A DNA stretch of 64,000 bases from Hyphomicrobium sp. CS1BSMeth3 (GCF_900117415.1 NZ_FPEI01000006.1:2046001-2110000); one strand, 5' to 3'. Shown: positions 53,120-62,673, numbered from the stretch's first letter. Numbers and translations: made by a program. The notes: generated by a model from the letters alone, not told the origin.

Positions 53120-54121
53120 TTATGCGGCGCCGCGCGCCGATGTGATGCTCACTCCCGCGCGATGACAGGCGACGTGACGTTGCTCGCCGAACGGGCGCAG
53201 CTCCGGCGCCTCGCTGCGGCAGCGGTCGGTCGCGAGCGGGCAGCGCGGGTGAAACGCACAGCCCTTGGGAATATCCACGGGACTTGGCGGATCGCCTTCG
53301 AGCACGATGCGTTCCTTGCCGCGCGCGCGGGGGCTCGGCACGGCCGATATCAAAGCCTGCGAATAAGGATGCGCCGGCGCGCGCATGATTGCCTCGGGCC
53401 GACCGCTCTCCACAATCCGGCCGAGGTACATGACGGCGACGCGGTGGCTGACGTGCCGCACGACCTTCAGGTCATGACTGATGAAGAGATAGGCGACACC
53501 GAGCTGCTCCTGGAGATCCTTCAGGAGATTGATGACTTGAGCCTGGATGGACACATCGAGCGCCGAAATGGGCTCATCGCACACGAGAAGACTTGGCCTC
53601 AGCATCAAGGCGCGCGCGAGAACGACGCGCTGGCGCTGACCGCCGGACAGCTCATGAGGATAGCGATCGACGCTCGTGCGCGGGAGGCCCACGGCATCGA
53701 ATAGCGCGAGCATCCGATCGCGACGCTCGGCCTTCGTCCCCTCGCCAAATATGTCCAGCGGCTCCATGGCCTGGGCCCCGACCGGCAGACGGCGGTCGAG
53801 GGCGCCGAGCGGATCCTGGTAGACCATCTGCATGCGCCGGCGCTGCTCGCGCCATGCGCGCTTGCTGTCGGCGGCCACGGGCTTGCCTTCGAAAACGACC
53901 TTGCCCGATGTCGCTGGAATGAGACCGAGGACCAGCTTCGCGGTCGTGGACTTTCCGCAGCCCGACTCGCCGACGAGCCCGAGCGTCTCGCCCGGACGGA
54001 TATCGAAGGAAACACCGTCGACGGCCTTGAGCTCGGCTGTCGGCGAGAACCACCCGCCCGTGGTCTTGACCTTGTAGGTTCGGCGCAGCTCGCTCACCGA
54101 GATCAGCGGCGCGCTCGTCAT
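53120..54121 (-). CDS. ABC transporter ATP-binding protein (DppF/OppF-like)
   Basis: A 333-residue ATPase. Walker A is GESGCGKSTTAKLVLGLI, signature LSGGQRQRVVLARALM, Walker B LLVCDEPISALDVSIQAQ, and the C-terminal oligopeptide-transporter Cys region GCAFHPRCPLATDRCRSEAPEL is present. ATG 54121 overlaps the DppD-like stop by 4 bp; the longer frame to 54271 lies inside that gene. Confidence 0.9.
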   Translation of the reverse strand: MTSAPLISVSELRRTYKVKTTGGWFSPTAELKAVDGVSFDIRPGETLGLVGESGCGKSTTAKLVLGLIPATSGKVVFEGKPVAADSKRAWREQRRRMQMVYQDPLGALDRRLPVGAQAMEPLDIFGEGTKAERRDRMLALFDAVGLPRTSVDRYPHELSGGQRQRVVLARALMLRPSLLVCDEPISALDVSIQAQVINLLKDLQEQLGVAYLFISHDLKVVRHVSHRVAVMYLGRIVESGRPEAIMRAPAHPYSQALISAVPSPRARGKERIVLEGDPPSPVDIPKGCAFHPRCPLATDRCRSEAPELRPFGEQRHVACHRAGVSITSARGAA

Positions 54122-55122
54122 GCCAATTCCAAAGAGCGGAGAGCCTCGGGCTTGGCTGTATGGATCAAGGCGCAGGCCGCGGCATGATCTTGCGCGATCG
54201 CGCGCATAGTAGGCACAGTCTCGTCGCAGACATTCGCATTGGCTTGCGCACACCGCGGCGCGAACGGACATCCCGGCGGCAATTTGTGAGGTTCCGGGAC
54301 CTGCCCCGGTATGGCGACCAGACGCTCGAGGGCGCCGTCGATCTCGGGGAGAGCAGCGAGCAGCCCGCGCGTGTAGGGATGGCGGGGCGCATCGAAAATA
54401 CGGCTGACCGGCGCCGTTTCAACGGGCCGCCCCGCATACATGACCACTACTCGATCCGCGAGCTCCGCAACGATCCCGAGGTCATGGCTGATGATCACCA
54501 GCCCCATCCCGGTCTCGCGGCGCATCTCCTTGAGCACTTCGAGGATCTGAGCCTGGATGGTGACATCGAGAGCGGTCGTCGGCTCATCGGCAATGAGGAG
54601 ATCCGGCTCGCCGGCGAGCGCCATGGCGATCATCACCCGCTGGTTCATCCCGCCGGAAAGCTCGTGCGGATACTCCGAAAGCCGCTGCGCGGCGGCCGCG
54701 ATCTGCACACGCTCGAGGAGACGCCGTGCTTCGGCGCTCGCTGAGCGCGCGCTCATGCCGCGATGGAGCACGAGGCTCTCGACCAACTGCCGGCCGATGC
54801 GGTGGACGGGATTGAGAGAGGACGTGGGATCCTGGAAAATCATGGCGACGCGCTTGCCGCGGATCGCGGCCATTTCGCGCTCACCGAGGCCGAGGATCTC
54901 ACGCCCATCGAGCCGCACGCTGCCGGCTACGCGGGCGCGCGGGCCGAGCAATCCCAAAGCGCCGAGCCACGTGATGCTTTTGCCTGATCCCGACTCGCCG
55001 ACGATGCCGACCGCTTCGCCCTTCTCGATCTGGAGGTCGAACCCATGAAGGGCTCGCACGTTGGATTGGCCAGTATCGAAGTCAATGGTCAGCCCATTGA
55101 TGCGAACGAGCGGTTCCCGCAT
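54118..55122 (-). CDS. ABC transporter ATP-binding protein (DppD/OppD-like)
   Basis: A 334-residue ATPase and first gene of the operon. Walker A GESGSGKSITWLGALGLL, Q-loop IFQDPTSSLNPV, signature LSGGMNQRVMIAMALA, Walker B LLIADEPTTALDVTIQAQ, and a C-terminal Cys motif GCPFAPRCAQANANVC. ATG 55122 has GAGGAG about 10 bp upstream; the extension to 55224 is not family-like. Confidence 0.9.
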   Translation of the reverse strand: MREPLVRINGLTIDFDTGQSNVRALHGFDLQIEKGEAVGIVGESGSGKSITWLGALGLLGPRARVAGSVRLDGREILGLGEREMAAIRGKRVAMIFQDPTSSLNPVHRIGRQLVESLVLHRGMSARSASAEARRLLERVQIAAAAQRLSEYPHELSGGMNQRVMIAMALAGEPDLLIADEPTTALDVTIQAQILEVLKEMRRETGMGLVIISHDLGIVAELADRVVVMYAGRPVETAPVSRIFDAPRHPYTRGLLAALPEIDGALERLVAIPGQVPEPHKLPPGCPFAPRCAQANANVCDETVPTMRAIAQDHAAACALIHTAKPEALRSLELA

Positions 55123-55185
55123 GCCGCCGTACTCCTCAATGTCTCGGACGTTGAGCCGTGTTTGGTGAGCGCGTAACGACCCTGT

Positions 55186-55203
55186 GCGACATACGGATGA
55201 CGG
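55186..55203 (-). promoter_or_regulatory. Weak candidate Pho box upstream of the Dpp-like/PMH operon
   Basis: On the minus strand CCGTCAT (55203-55197), a 4-bp spacer and ATGTCGC (55192-55186) match the two Pho half-sites at 6/7 and 5/7 positions. It lies 64 bp before the first start codon. With two variable half-sites in GC-rich DNA, chance is a real possibility. Confidence 0.25.
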
Positions 55204-55339
55204 TTCAGTGGTCCGGCACGCCATGGCGGCGCTGCGTCCGCGCCCCCGCGCGACGCCATAGAAGAGCGCAGGAAAAGCACCGGCGTTCCGGTGTCACAAA
55301 TCCGAAGTAACGCCCGATTACTGTTCCACAATTTCTAGA

Positions 55340-56287
55340 GTGGCCTTAGTCAATGGATCGGGTTGTGTGGAACGTTCGGGCGTATCGGTCGTGCAGAGCG
55401 CACTAGCTGCCGCCCGAGTCGGAGTCTTGAAGACCTGCCTCGGGCTCTCGGCCGTTCTTGTGCCCGTGGTCCCCGCCGAAGCGCGACAGCTCGCGCAGAA
55501 TTCCCGTGCTTTTGCCTCTCCCGCGCTCCCGTCCGCTACCTTGGCTCGCGAAAAAGCGTGCGATGAGCCGCGCGTGCAGTTGATGCCCGAGCGGGGCGGG
55601 CGCACACGCATTGCCATCGACACGGCCTGCCGCGCCCAGCAATTCGTCGTGCTCGAATACGCCGGCGCCGTCTTCATCAGATTGCTCGATGTCAACGGCA
55701 GCGATCTGTTCGTGCTCGATTGCTTCGCCGGCGAGGTGGAAACCATCGCCATCAAGTTCGAGGACAATACAAAGATCGTGCGGCAGCCCGTCGCCGCAGA
55801 CATGCGCGATGTCTCCAAGGTCGCGATCGTGTGGAGCGACGGGGTGGATCTGGATCTGCACGCCTTCGAATACGCAGCTGAATTCGGCGGCGCCGGCCAC
55901 GTCTGGTCGGGGGAGCCCGGCACACAGGAAGAGGCGAGCGCACGTGCTTTGCGTGACGGGCGCGGGCAGGGCTTCATCAGCACCAGCGGCGCAGGCGGCG
56001 AGATTGGCATGAATTTCGAAGTCTACACGTTCATGCATCGGCCCGGACAGACGGCCGGAGCCGTCAAGCTCGCCGTCGACTACAAGACGAGGGGCAGCCG
56101 CCCCGCCGACAAATTCTGCGGCACGGGGACGTTGGCGGAAGTTCGCTTCAAGGCCTACGTCATGGAGCGGGGCAGACCGGCACGCCAACTCGATCTCGCA
56201 TTCTCCGCCGTGCCGTGCGGCGCGGACCTCAGCGCGAGAGCGCGTTTCAATTCCAGACTCATTCCTGACCTGGCCATCCGAGGATGA
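55340..56287 (+). CDS. Exported protein of unknown function
   Basis: A 315-residue protein I do not recognise. The N-terminus (from GTG 55340, or a later GTG) contains a hydrophobic stretch VGVLKTCLGLSAVLVPVVPAEA with signal-peptide shape and cleavage near residue 48. The mature part looks all-beta; DVSKVAIVWSDGVDLDLHAFEY recalls the dLDLh motif of YfaP/DUF2135-like domains, a faint resemblance only. Four Cys (ACDEP, DTACRA, DKFCGT, AVPCGA) may form disulfides. Its stop overlaps the start of the PstS-like/OmpA gene by 4 bp, so both proteins are made together and may act together in the envelope. Confidence 0.65.
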   Translation: MALVNGSGCVERSGVSVVQSALAAARVGVLKTCLGLSAVLVPVVPAEARQLAQNSRAFASPALPSATLAREKACDEPRVQLMPERGGRTRIAIDTACRAQQFVVLEYAGAVFIRLLDVNGSDLFVLDCFAGEVETIAIKFEDNTKIVRQPVAADMRDVSKVAIVWSDGVDLDLHAFEYAAEFGGAGHVWSGEPGTQEEASARALRDGRGQGFISTSGAGGEIGMNFEVYTFMHRPGQTAGAVKLAVDYKTRGSRPADKFCGTGTLAEVRFKAYVMERGRPARQLDLAFSAVPCGADLSARARFNSRLIPDLAIRG

Positions 56288-57702
56288 GAGGCATGTATGG
56301 ACGCGTGCTCAAAGCGACGCTGCTGAGCCTGTGCCTCGGCTTGGTGACGAGCAAGAACTTGTGCGCACAGGATACGGCGCGCTTCGGCATTTATGGCTCA
56401 AATACGATCGGGGCCCGGCTCATGCCGAACCTGGTCGAAGCCTATGCCGCGTCAGCCGGCGCAAGCACGGCGCGGTCGGCCAGCAACGATCCAGAGCAGG
56501 TCGAGCTCAATCTCACCAACCGGACGGGCGCACCTCTCGCCCAGGTCGACATCCGGTCACATGGCTCGGGCACCGGCATCCCGGCTCTCATTGACGGCAA
56601 GGCGTCCATAGCCATGCTGTCCCGCCCGATATCGGAAAAGGAAACGCTGGCTCTCCAGCAGGCCGGCTTGCCGGATCTGCGCAGCGCGGAGTATGCGCAC
56701 GTCCTAGCCATGGACGGAATCCTCGTCTTCGTCTCTCCCAAGAACCCTTTGTCGACGCTGTCGCTCGATGAAATTGCGGGCATCTTTGCCGGGACGATCC
56801 GCGATTGGGCGGCGGTAGGGGGCGTCCCTGGCTCCATCAACGTTTATGCGAGGGACAACAAGTCCGGCACCTTCGATACGTTCAACTCGCTGGTGCTCAG
56901 AACCCGCAACCTCGCCCTGCGCAAGGACGCAAAACAATTCGAGTCCAGCGAGGAGCTGTCCGACGAAGTCGCCCGCGATCCGAACGGTATTGGGTTCTCG
57001 GGGTTCGCCTACCTGCGCAGCGCCAAAGCCCTCGACATCGCCACGGAGTGCGGCATCACGAGCAAGCCGACGACCTTCAACGTGAAATCGGAGGAGTATC
57101 CGCTCTCGCGCCGGCTGTTCCTTTACACCAAGCCGCTGGCAAACGGCACGGTGCCGGCCAACGTCCTGCGCTACGCGCTATCGATGGACGCTCGCCCGAG
57201 CATCCTCGCTGCCGGTTACATCGACCAGGAATTCGAGTGGCTCGACAAGGGCGAACATATGCTGCGCTTCGCCAAATCCTTGGCGCTGAGCGATCCGGAC
57301 ATCGACGCCGCCCTTCTGAAGCAACTGGCGGGCGACCTCCAGGCCTACTCGCGCATGTCGACGACGTTCCGCTTCGATTCGAATTCCGCAACACTCGACA
57401 ACAAGTCCATCGCCGACGTGCAAAGACTGGCGCGCTTCGTGAGATTCCTGGTCGAGACGAGGCAAAGCAGGACGATCATTCTCGCCGGCTTCACGGACTC
57501 GGTCGGCGATTTTGCCAGCAACGCCACGCTCTCGCTGACCCGGGCCGAGCAGGTCAAGGCAGCGGTCATCAAAGCCGCAGGAGTGGCCGTCCCGGCCGAG
57601 ACGATCATCACGCGCGGCTACAGCAAGCTCCTGCCGACCGCGTGCAATTCCTCCGATGCGGGACGCCACAGCAATCGCCGCGTCGAGAGCTGGTTCAGGT
57701 AG
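56284..57702 (+). CDS. PstS-like phosphate-binding domain fused to an OmpA peptidoglycan-binding domain
   Basis: A 472-residue exported protein. Signal peptide residues 1-28 (LKATLLSLCLGLVTSKNLCAQ). Residues ~32-340 are a PBP-like (PstS-type) fold: GSNTIGARLMPNLVEAY, SHGSGTGIPALIDGKASIAMLSRPIS, IAGIFAGTIRDWAAVGG, DNKSGTFDTFNSLVL and DPNGIGFSGFAYL. Residues ~355-472 are an OmpA C-terminal domain: TTFRFDSNSATLD, AGFTDSVGDFASNATLSLTRAEQVK, SNRRVE. The fusion would hold a phosphate-type binding domain at the cell wall. No pst permease is near, so it may sense or buffer its ligand rather than feed an importer. Confidence 0.85.
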   Translation: MRGMYGRVLKATLLSLCLGLVTSKNLCAQDTARFGIYGSNTIGARLMPNLVEAYAASAGASTARSASNDPEQVELNLTNRTGAPLAQVDIRSHGSGTGIPALIDGKASIAMLSRPISEKETLALQQAGLPDLRSAEYAHVLAMDGILVFVSPKNPLSTLSLDEIAGIFAGTIRDWAAVGGVPGSINVYARDNKSGTFDTFNSLVLRTRNLALRKDAKQFESSEELSDEVARDPNGIGFSGFAYLRSAKALDIATECGITSKPTTFNVKSEEYPLSRRLFLYTKPLANGTVPANVLRYALSMDARPSILAAGYIDQEFEWLDKGEHMLRFAKSLALSDPDIDAALLKQLAGDLQAYSRMSTTFRFDSNSATLDNKSIADVQRLARFVRFLVETRQSRTIILAGFTDSVGDFASNATLSLTRAEQVKAAVIKAAGVAVPAETIITRGYSKLLPTACNSSDAGRHSNRRVESWFR

Positions 57703-57871
57703 CGCCGGACCTCAGTCAGGTTCGGGGCGATCGCGCCGCATCTGTTCCTCATGACCAGATAGCCAGCCCGCAACAATAGAGCGCGGCCGCTTCGGTTGGG
57801 AGCCGGCGCGGCAAGATCGCTCCGAACGACGTGCGGGCGCATTCCTTGATCCTGCGCAATCTCAGCAGTCA

Positions 57872-59269
57872 TTGGACTTGGCATTCTTCAAATCGATCGG
57901 AACCGCAAGCCAAGCCCGTGACATCGTGAAAAATATCAAGCTGACGTTCATCGCGCTCCTCCTCGCGCTTACGGTTCTGTGGTTGCTGGCGGATACGGTC
58001 GCGCCTCAACCGTTCACCTACTTCTCGTTTCGAGCCGTCGTGGTGCAGTACACGGGCATCATCGCGATCGTCGCCATGAGCATCGCGCTGCTGCTCGCTC
58101 TTCGCCCGAGATGGATCGAGCCCAAGCTCGATGGGCTCGACAAGATGTACCGGTTGCACAAGTGGCTGGGCGTCACCGCGCTCGTCTTCGGCGTGATCCA
58201 CTGGTGGTGGGCGCAAGGGACGAAGTGGATGGTCGGCTGGGGCTGGCTCGCAAGGCCGGAGCGCGGCCCACCGGCTGGGGCGATGCCAACCCTGGGTCCT
58301 GTCGAGAGCTGGTTGCGCGCACAGCGGGGCCTGGCTGAGTCTCTCGGCGAGTGGGCGTTCTATGCGGCAGTGGTGCTGATCGCTCTGGCCCTGTGGAAGC
58401 GGTTTCCGTACCACCTGTTTGCCAAAACCCATAAATGGCTGGCGGCGACGTATCTCGTTTTCGTCTACCACGCCGCCGTCCTTGTGAAGTTCGAATACTG
58501 GGCGGAGCCGATCGGCTGGGCGATCGCCGCCTTTCTGCTCGCCGGCACAGTGGCGGCACTAGCGTCCCTGCTCGGTCTCATAGGCTTTGGACGCAAGACG
58601 GACGGGGAAGTCGAAACGATCATCCACTATCCGGGCTTGCGCGTGCTCGAGACATCCGTTCGGCTGCTCGATGGATCATGGTCCGGTCATGCGCCCGGTC
58701 AGTTTGCGTTCGTCACGTCCAGGAAGGATGAGAGCGCGCATCCTTACACCATCGCGTCCGCTTGGAATCCTAGCGAACGGCGCATCGTCTTCATCACCAA
58801 GGAGCTTGGCGATCACACCAGCCGGCTGAAGGACTACGTGAAAGCTGGCCTGCCCGTGACGGTGGAAGGCCCCTATGGCTGTTTCAATTTTCGCGGTGAG
58901 CATCCTCTGCAGATCTGGATCGGAGCCGGTATCGGCATCACGCCTTTCATCGCCCGCATGAAGCATCTGGCCCGCGCACCACGGGCGCAGAAGGTCGTTC
59001 TGTTCCATCCAACGGCCGATTTCCAGCAGGATGCCATCGACAAGCTCACGGTCGATGCAAAGGCCGCAAACGTGGAGCTGCACGTCCTCGTCGATGCGAA
59101 AAACGGACTGCTGAGCGGCGAGCGCATCCGAGCAGCCGTGCCGGACTGGCACTCGGCGAGCATCTGGTTCTGCGGTCCGCCCAGATTCGGCGAAGCTCTG
59201 CGCCAGGATTTTGCCAGGCATGGCTTCTCGGCCGCCGATTTTCATCAGGAGCTGTTTGAAATGCGCTGA
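57872..59269 (+). CDS. Ferric-reductase-like transmembrane protein with FAD/NAD(P) reductase domain
   Basis: A 465-residue membrane oxidoreductase. Residues ~25-250 have six helices with haem-ligand His in KMYRLHKWLGVTALVFGVIHWWW and KTHKWLAATYLVFVYHAAVL. Residues ~255-465 form a ferredoxin-reductase-like unit: FAD site SAHPYTIAS, NAD(P) site WIGAGIGITPFIARM, and IWFCGPPRFGEAL. It should move electrons from NAD(P)H across the membrane, to ferric chelates or another acceptor. The frame begins with TTG 57872; a GTG at 57927 in frame is another option, so the start is uncertain. Confidence 0.82.
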   Translation: MDLAFFKSIGTASQARDIVKNIKLTFIALLLALTVLWLLADTVAPQPFTYFSFRAVVVQYTGIIAIVAMSIALLLALRPRWIEPKLDGLDKMYRLHKWLGVTALVFGVIHWWWAQGTKWMVGWGWLARPERGPPAGAMPTLGPVESWLRAQRGLAESLGEWAFYAAVVLIALALWKRFPYHLFAKTHKWLAATYLVFVYHAAVLVKFEYWAEPIGWAIAAFLLAGTVAALASLLGLIGFGRKTDGEVETIIHYPGLRVLETSVRLLDGSWSGHAPGQFAFVTSRKDESAHPYTIASAWNPSERRIVFITKELGDHTSRLKDYVKAGLPVTVEGPYGCFNFRGEHPLQIWIGAGIGITPFIARMKHLARAPRAQKVVLFHPTADFQQDAIDKLTVDAKAANVELHVLVDAKNGLLSGERIRAAVPDWHSASIWFCGPPRFGEALRQDFARHGFSAADFHQELFEMR

Positions 59270-59389
59270 ACTCGCTGACGGCCGCACAGCCGAACGCTGT
59301 CAGAACCGACCCGACTTTATAGTCCGGCGATGTATCCAGGCCCGGGTTGGCACGCCGAGCAGCGGACTTTCGTTCCGCGTATCGAGGTG

Positions 59390-61024
59390 CTAGCGCGGAG
59401 GCTCAGCATCTTCCCCAAGCAGGAAGGCGGTCACCTCATCGGAGAACTGCTTGCGTCTGCCATTGATGATGACGCTCGCGGGATCGTCGGGATCCCGGTG
59501 TGCGGTCGGCATCCCGTGGCTGACGAGAGCGTCGGCGCAGGCCAACCAGTCGCCACCCTCGACCGGCTGGTTGAGCGAGGCCCAGCTCAAGGTGCCGCAC
59601 GCATTGTCTCCGAAGCCATGCTCCTCAGTCCACGACGCACCGTGCTCGAGCAGGAAGCGCGCGAGCGCGCCATCGCCGCGAAACACCGCATGGTTCAAGG
59701 CGCTGGCACTCCAATCGCCACCACGAACAGCAACAGGCCAGCCGAGCTCGATCATCACCCGGACCGGCTCGGCGCAACCGGCGGCCGCCAACTCGGGAAG
59801 GAGCTGCAGTTGCGCCTCATTCAGCGCCAGTGGAAGATCGGGCCGCCGCGCCTTGATATGTCGGGCCGCGTCGGCATCGCCGCGCGCGCACGCGGCCACG
59901 AAAAGATCTTCATCCGACACGTCCTCCATCGCACCTGCGTTGTGCAGAACATCGGCAACGTCCGACAACCCGTAACGCAGAGCTTGCGTATACGCGCTGA
60001 CACCGTCCCGAGTTTTGACTGACGGATCCACGCCGGCCGCGAGCAATGCCTCGATGTGTGCCGGCGATCGTCGCCGCCTGATCGCCCACAGAAGCAGCCG
60101 CCCTTCGCTCAGCTCCCTGGCACCACGTGCGTGCGACAGCAGCAGTCGGAACGTGTCGATGTCATCGAGGTCCAGGGCGCGCAAGAGCGCGTTTGTGCCG
60201 CTGACGATCGCGCCAGCCTCCAGGAGGAGGCGCGTACAGGCCGGCGCTTCCAGCGAATGATAAAGCGACTCCCCGTCGTTTGGATCGGCACCCGCCGCGA
60301 GCAGGACACGGGTCAGATCCGGATCGTGGTTCTGTCCAGCCGCACCGTAAAGTGCTGTGAGCTTGTGGTCTTGCGACGGCGCATTCAGCGACGCAGGCGA
60401 CCAACGGCTACCCACGGCCTGATTGGGATCTGCACCCTTCTCGAGCAGCAAGTCGATGGTCTCATGCAATCGATCCCTGTATTCCGCCCGGCGCAGCAGG
60501 CTCGAATGCGTCGCGGCAACAAGAGGCGGCAGATTGAGCGGGCCCCCCGGCCGATTGATCCACGACGGGTCCACATCGATCTGGCGCCGGACCACGGCGA
60601 CATCTCCGGCAGTACACGCGAGCCATGGATTCTGCGCGATGAGGCTCGGATTGTCGGCAAGCAGTCGAGCCGCGGCACTCGGCCGAGCGCGGTTCGTGCC
60701 GCCCGTGATGTCGCCGGCATAAACCAAGCGCGCGAACACAGCCTCGAGCACCGCTGGCTCGGATGCTTGGAGGCGGGTCGCGTCGACGAAGCTGCTGAGA
60801 TCGACCCAGGAAGCAAATCCGTATTCGCGCGCAATGCACGACTGCGCATCATGCAGCCGCAAACGCAATTGCGCGATCGCCTGATCATCGCGGCCAACTG
60901 CTGCCGGCAACGATTTGCGGAAGCGTTCCGTAGCTTCTGGATTGCCGCGCCTATATTCGGCCAGCAACTCTTTCGCCTGGCGCTTCAACTGATCGATGTC
61001 GGGCCGGCGGGGAAGCGACTTCAT
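59390..61024 (-). CDS. Ankyrin-repeat protein
   Basis: A 544-residue protein. The N-terminal ~80 residues (LPRRPDIDQLKRQAKELLAEYRRGNPEATERF, then AREYGFASWVDLSSFV) are a segment seen at the front of many proteobacterial ankyrin proteins. Repeats follow: PLVAATHSSLL, ETIDLLLEKGADPNQAVG, LTRVLLAAGADPNDGESLYHSLEAP, HIEALLAAGVDPSVKTRDGVSAYTQALRYGLSDVADVLHNAGA. No signal peptide, so probably cytosolic; partner unknown. ATG 61024 has a GGAGG site, and the frame upstream to 61237 is not family-like. Confidence 0.85.
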   Translation of the reverse strand: MKSLPRRPDIDQLKRQAKELLAEYRRGNPEATERFRKSLPAAVGRDDQAIAQLRLRLHDAQSCIAREYGFASWVDLSSFVDATRLQASEPAVLEAVFARLVYAGDITGGTNRARPSAAARLLADNPSLIAQNPWLACTAGDVAVVRRQIDVDPSWINRPGGPLNLPPLVAATHSSLLRRAEYRDRLHETIDLLLEKGADPNQAVGSRWSPASLNAPSQDHKLTALYGAAGQNHDPDLTRVLLAAGADPNDGESLYHSLEAPACTRLLLEAGAIVSGTNALLRALDLDDIDTFRLLLSHARGARELSEGRLLLWAIRRRRSPAHIEALLAAGVDPSVKTRDGVSAYTQALRYGLSDVADVLHNAGAMEDVSDEDLFVAACARGDADAARHIKARRPDLPLALNEAQLQLLPELAAAGCAEPVRVMIELGWPVAVRGGDWSASALNHAVFRGDGALARFLLEHGASWTEEHGFGDNACGTLSWASLNQPVEGGDWLACADALVSHGMPTAHRDPDDPASVIINGRRKQFSDEVTAFLLGEDAEPPR

Positions 61025-61268
61025 GAGAACCTCCGTGCATCTGACGCCGACGACCCGCAATACGGCTGCACAAAGGTTGGAATTTGTCAGCTTTTCGCTG
61101 CAAGTGGGCTCTGCCCTTCCCGCGGGTCCGGAAGCGGCTTGCACCGCTACCAGCAGGCTATGAGAGTGATCCCGCGCTGTCAAATATTGCGGAAGCTCGC
61201 CATCAAAGCCGTCGCGCTCCACTGTCGCGCCGACCACAGAAGCTGGATCGCAAGCTGGATGCCGGTCC

Positions 61269-61964
61269 CTAGGCGAGCTTCGCTGATGTCAGCGCTTCGA
61301 AGTCTGACATCCAAGTACGAATACCCCGGCTGGTTGCCTGATAGGTAGCCGCTCCTGCAGCCTCACCGATCGCCGTATGCAGCCCCGCATAGGGCGCACC
61401 GTCGATGCCCGGTGGCGCAACGATGACCACGCAATCGGTTCCGGTTCCTGTTACGGCGACGCCTCCCCGCCGCGCACCAGAGTCGAGGACAGCCGCCGTC
61501 CGCGCCTGCACGACAATCGAGAGCGTCTCCAGCATGGCCGCTTCCGATAGCGGCAAGGACAGATGAAGCATCGTATTTATTGTCCCAGGGAGCCGCACAG
61601 GCTCAGCACATCTCCCGCCGACACGCTCACCATTCGAAAGCCCGACCGTCGTCAGGCACGTAGCTACTACTCCTTCGATGAGCGACTGCTCAATTTGATG
61701 ACGACGCACGTCGCGCGAAGTCATGAGGGCGAGCGCGTCCGTGAGATCGTACTCCCCAATGCGGCGCTTCACGTATGCGATGGGATCTACTCCCTCGGGC
61801 AAATCGCAATTGCGCACCTGGAGCCAAGCCACATCGCGCGCTTTCTGAAAGCCCGGTCGCGTTATGGACCAGCTCAGCATCTGCTGTGGCTCGCTAAACG
61901 ATGCCACCAATAGCGGAGGCTTGCATGTAAGTCGGAAAGGAAGTGCCACCTCGAAGTGATCCAA
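61269..61964 (-). CDS. cbiZ: Adenosylcobinamide amidohydrolase (CbiZ family)
   Basis: A 231-residue protein matching CbiZ: DALALMTSRDVRRHQIEQSLIEGVVATCLTTVGLSN, NTMLHLSLPLSEAAMLETLSIVVQARTAAVLD, and VTGTGTDCVVIVAPPG with YAGLHTAIGEAAGAATYQAT at the end. CbiZ cleaves the side chain of adenosylcobinamide so that salvaged corrinoids can re-enter synthesis as cobyric acid. The frame starts with TTG 61964; no ATG is near, so the start is uncertain. It is divergent from a riboswitch-btuB unit, a typical cobalamin-salvage arrangement. Confidence 0.83.
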   Translation of the reverse strand: MDHFEVALPFRLTCKPPLLVASFSEPQQMLSWSITRPGFQKARDVAWLQVRNCDLPEGVDPIAYVKRRIGEYDLTDALALMTSRDVRRHQIEQSLIEGVVATCLTTVGLSNGERVGGRCAEPVRLPGTINTMLHLSLPLSEAAMLETLSIVVQARTAAVLDSGARRGGVAVTGTGTDCVVIVAPPGIDGAPYAGLHTAIGEAAGAATYQATSRGIRTWMSDFEALTSAKLA

Positions 61965-62317
61965 CGCCGCGATGATCTTTGTTCTCTACAGGCTTGTGCC
62001 TAGCACTCGTAGTCTCTGGCAATCCGAGCCAAAACTCAGAGCACCATCATCGTGAGCACGCCGCGAAGCAAGCCCATTGCGATCTCCTGTGCAGGCGCCG
62101 AGGCGCGGCTCGGCACTCCGTGTGCGCGAGCTTGTCGCCTGCGCTCAAAAATTGGCTGGAGCGGTGGTTTCGGGATGGCGGGGAGCTGACAGGGACTGCC
62201 TCCCCCGATACCTCTTCGTCTTGAGGCATGTGACTATTTTGTATCTCGGCGTAGACCCCGATGAAGGCTGAGTGCTTTCAGGTTGACAGTGGGCGTGACT
62301 TGAGGCGCATTGGTGAA
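61965..62317. other. Intergenic region between cbiZ and the cobalamin riboswitch
   Basis: About 350 bp holding the divergent promoters. Small frames on both strands (62047-62229 minus, 61979-62224 plus) have no family or ribosome site and I do not call them. A GGCATGTGACT at 62224-62234 repeats an arm of the riboswitch stem 120 bp downstream; meaning unclear. Confidence 0.45.
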
Positions 62318-62515
62318 CGTGACGGTGAAGTCACATGCGCGTAAGGCATGTGACTGACAGGGAACACGGTGAGACGCCTGCAACGTCGAAACCGAGGCTG
62401 CGCCCGCAACTGTAAGCGGCGAGTTGACTCCAAAGATGCCACTGATCGTTGGCAACAATGATCGGGAAGGCTGGAGAGCAACGCTAGAGCCGCGAGCCAG
62501 GAGACCGACCGGCAC
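62318..62515 (+). ncRNA. Cobalamin (adenosylcobalamin-type) riboswitch
   Basis: The main conserved pieces of the family are in order: a stem AGTCACATGC/GCATGTGACT (62329-62338, 62346-62355), GGGAACACGGTGAGAC, CCCGCAACTGTAAGCGGC (62403-62420), GCCACTG (62438-62444) with GGGAAGGC (62464-62471), and the B12 box GCCAGGAGACC (62496-62506). It lies before a BtuB-like receptor gene in the same direction. Binding of cobalamin should lower expression of the receptor. Confidence 0.93.
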
Positions 62516-62673
62516 GAGTCGCCCATCCTCCGTGCGGGCCGCGCGGTGGAACGGTTACCCGTAGTGGCGACTGATGTGCAACCGATTGGGAGCGACGTCA
62601 GCAATGCCCGGGGTCTTCATCTCACTCTGACATGTTGAGATCCTTCTGCTCGTAAGAGCGAGCCCGCATAGAA

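Noticed and set aside
62047-62229. Small open frames between cbiZ and the riboswitch
   Set aside because: No ribosome sites, no family resemblance and overlapping frames on both strands.
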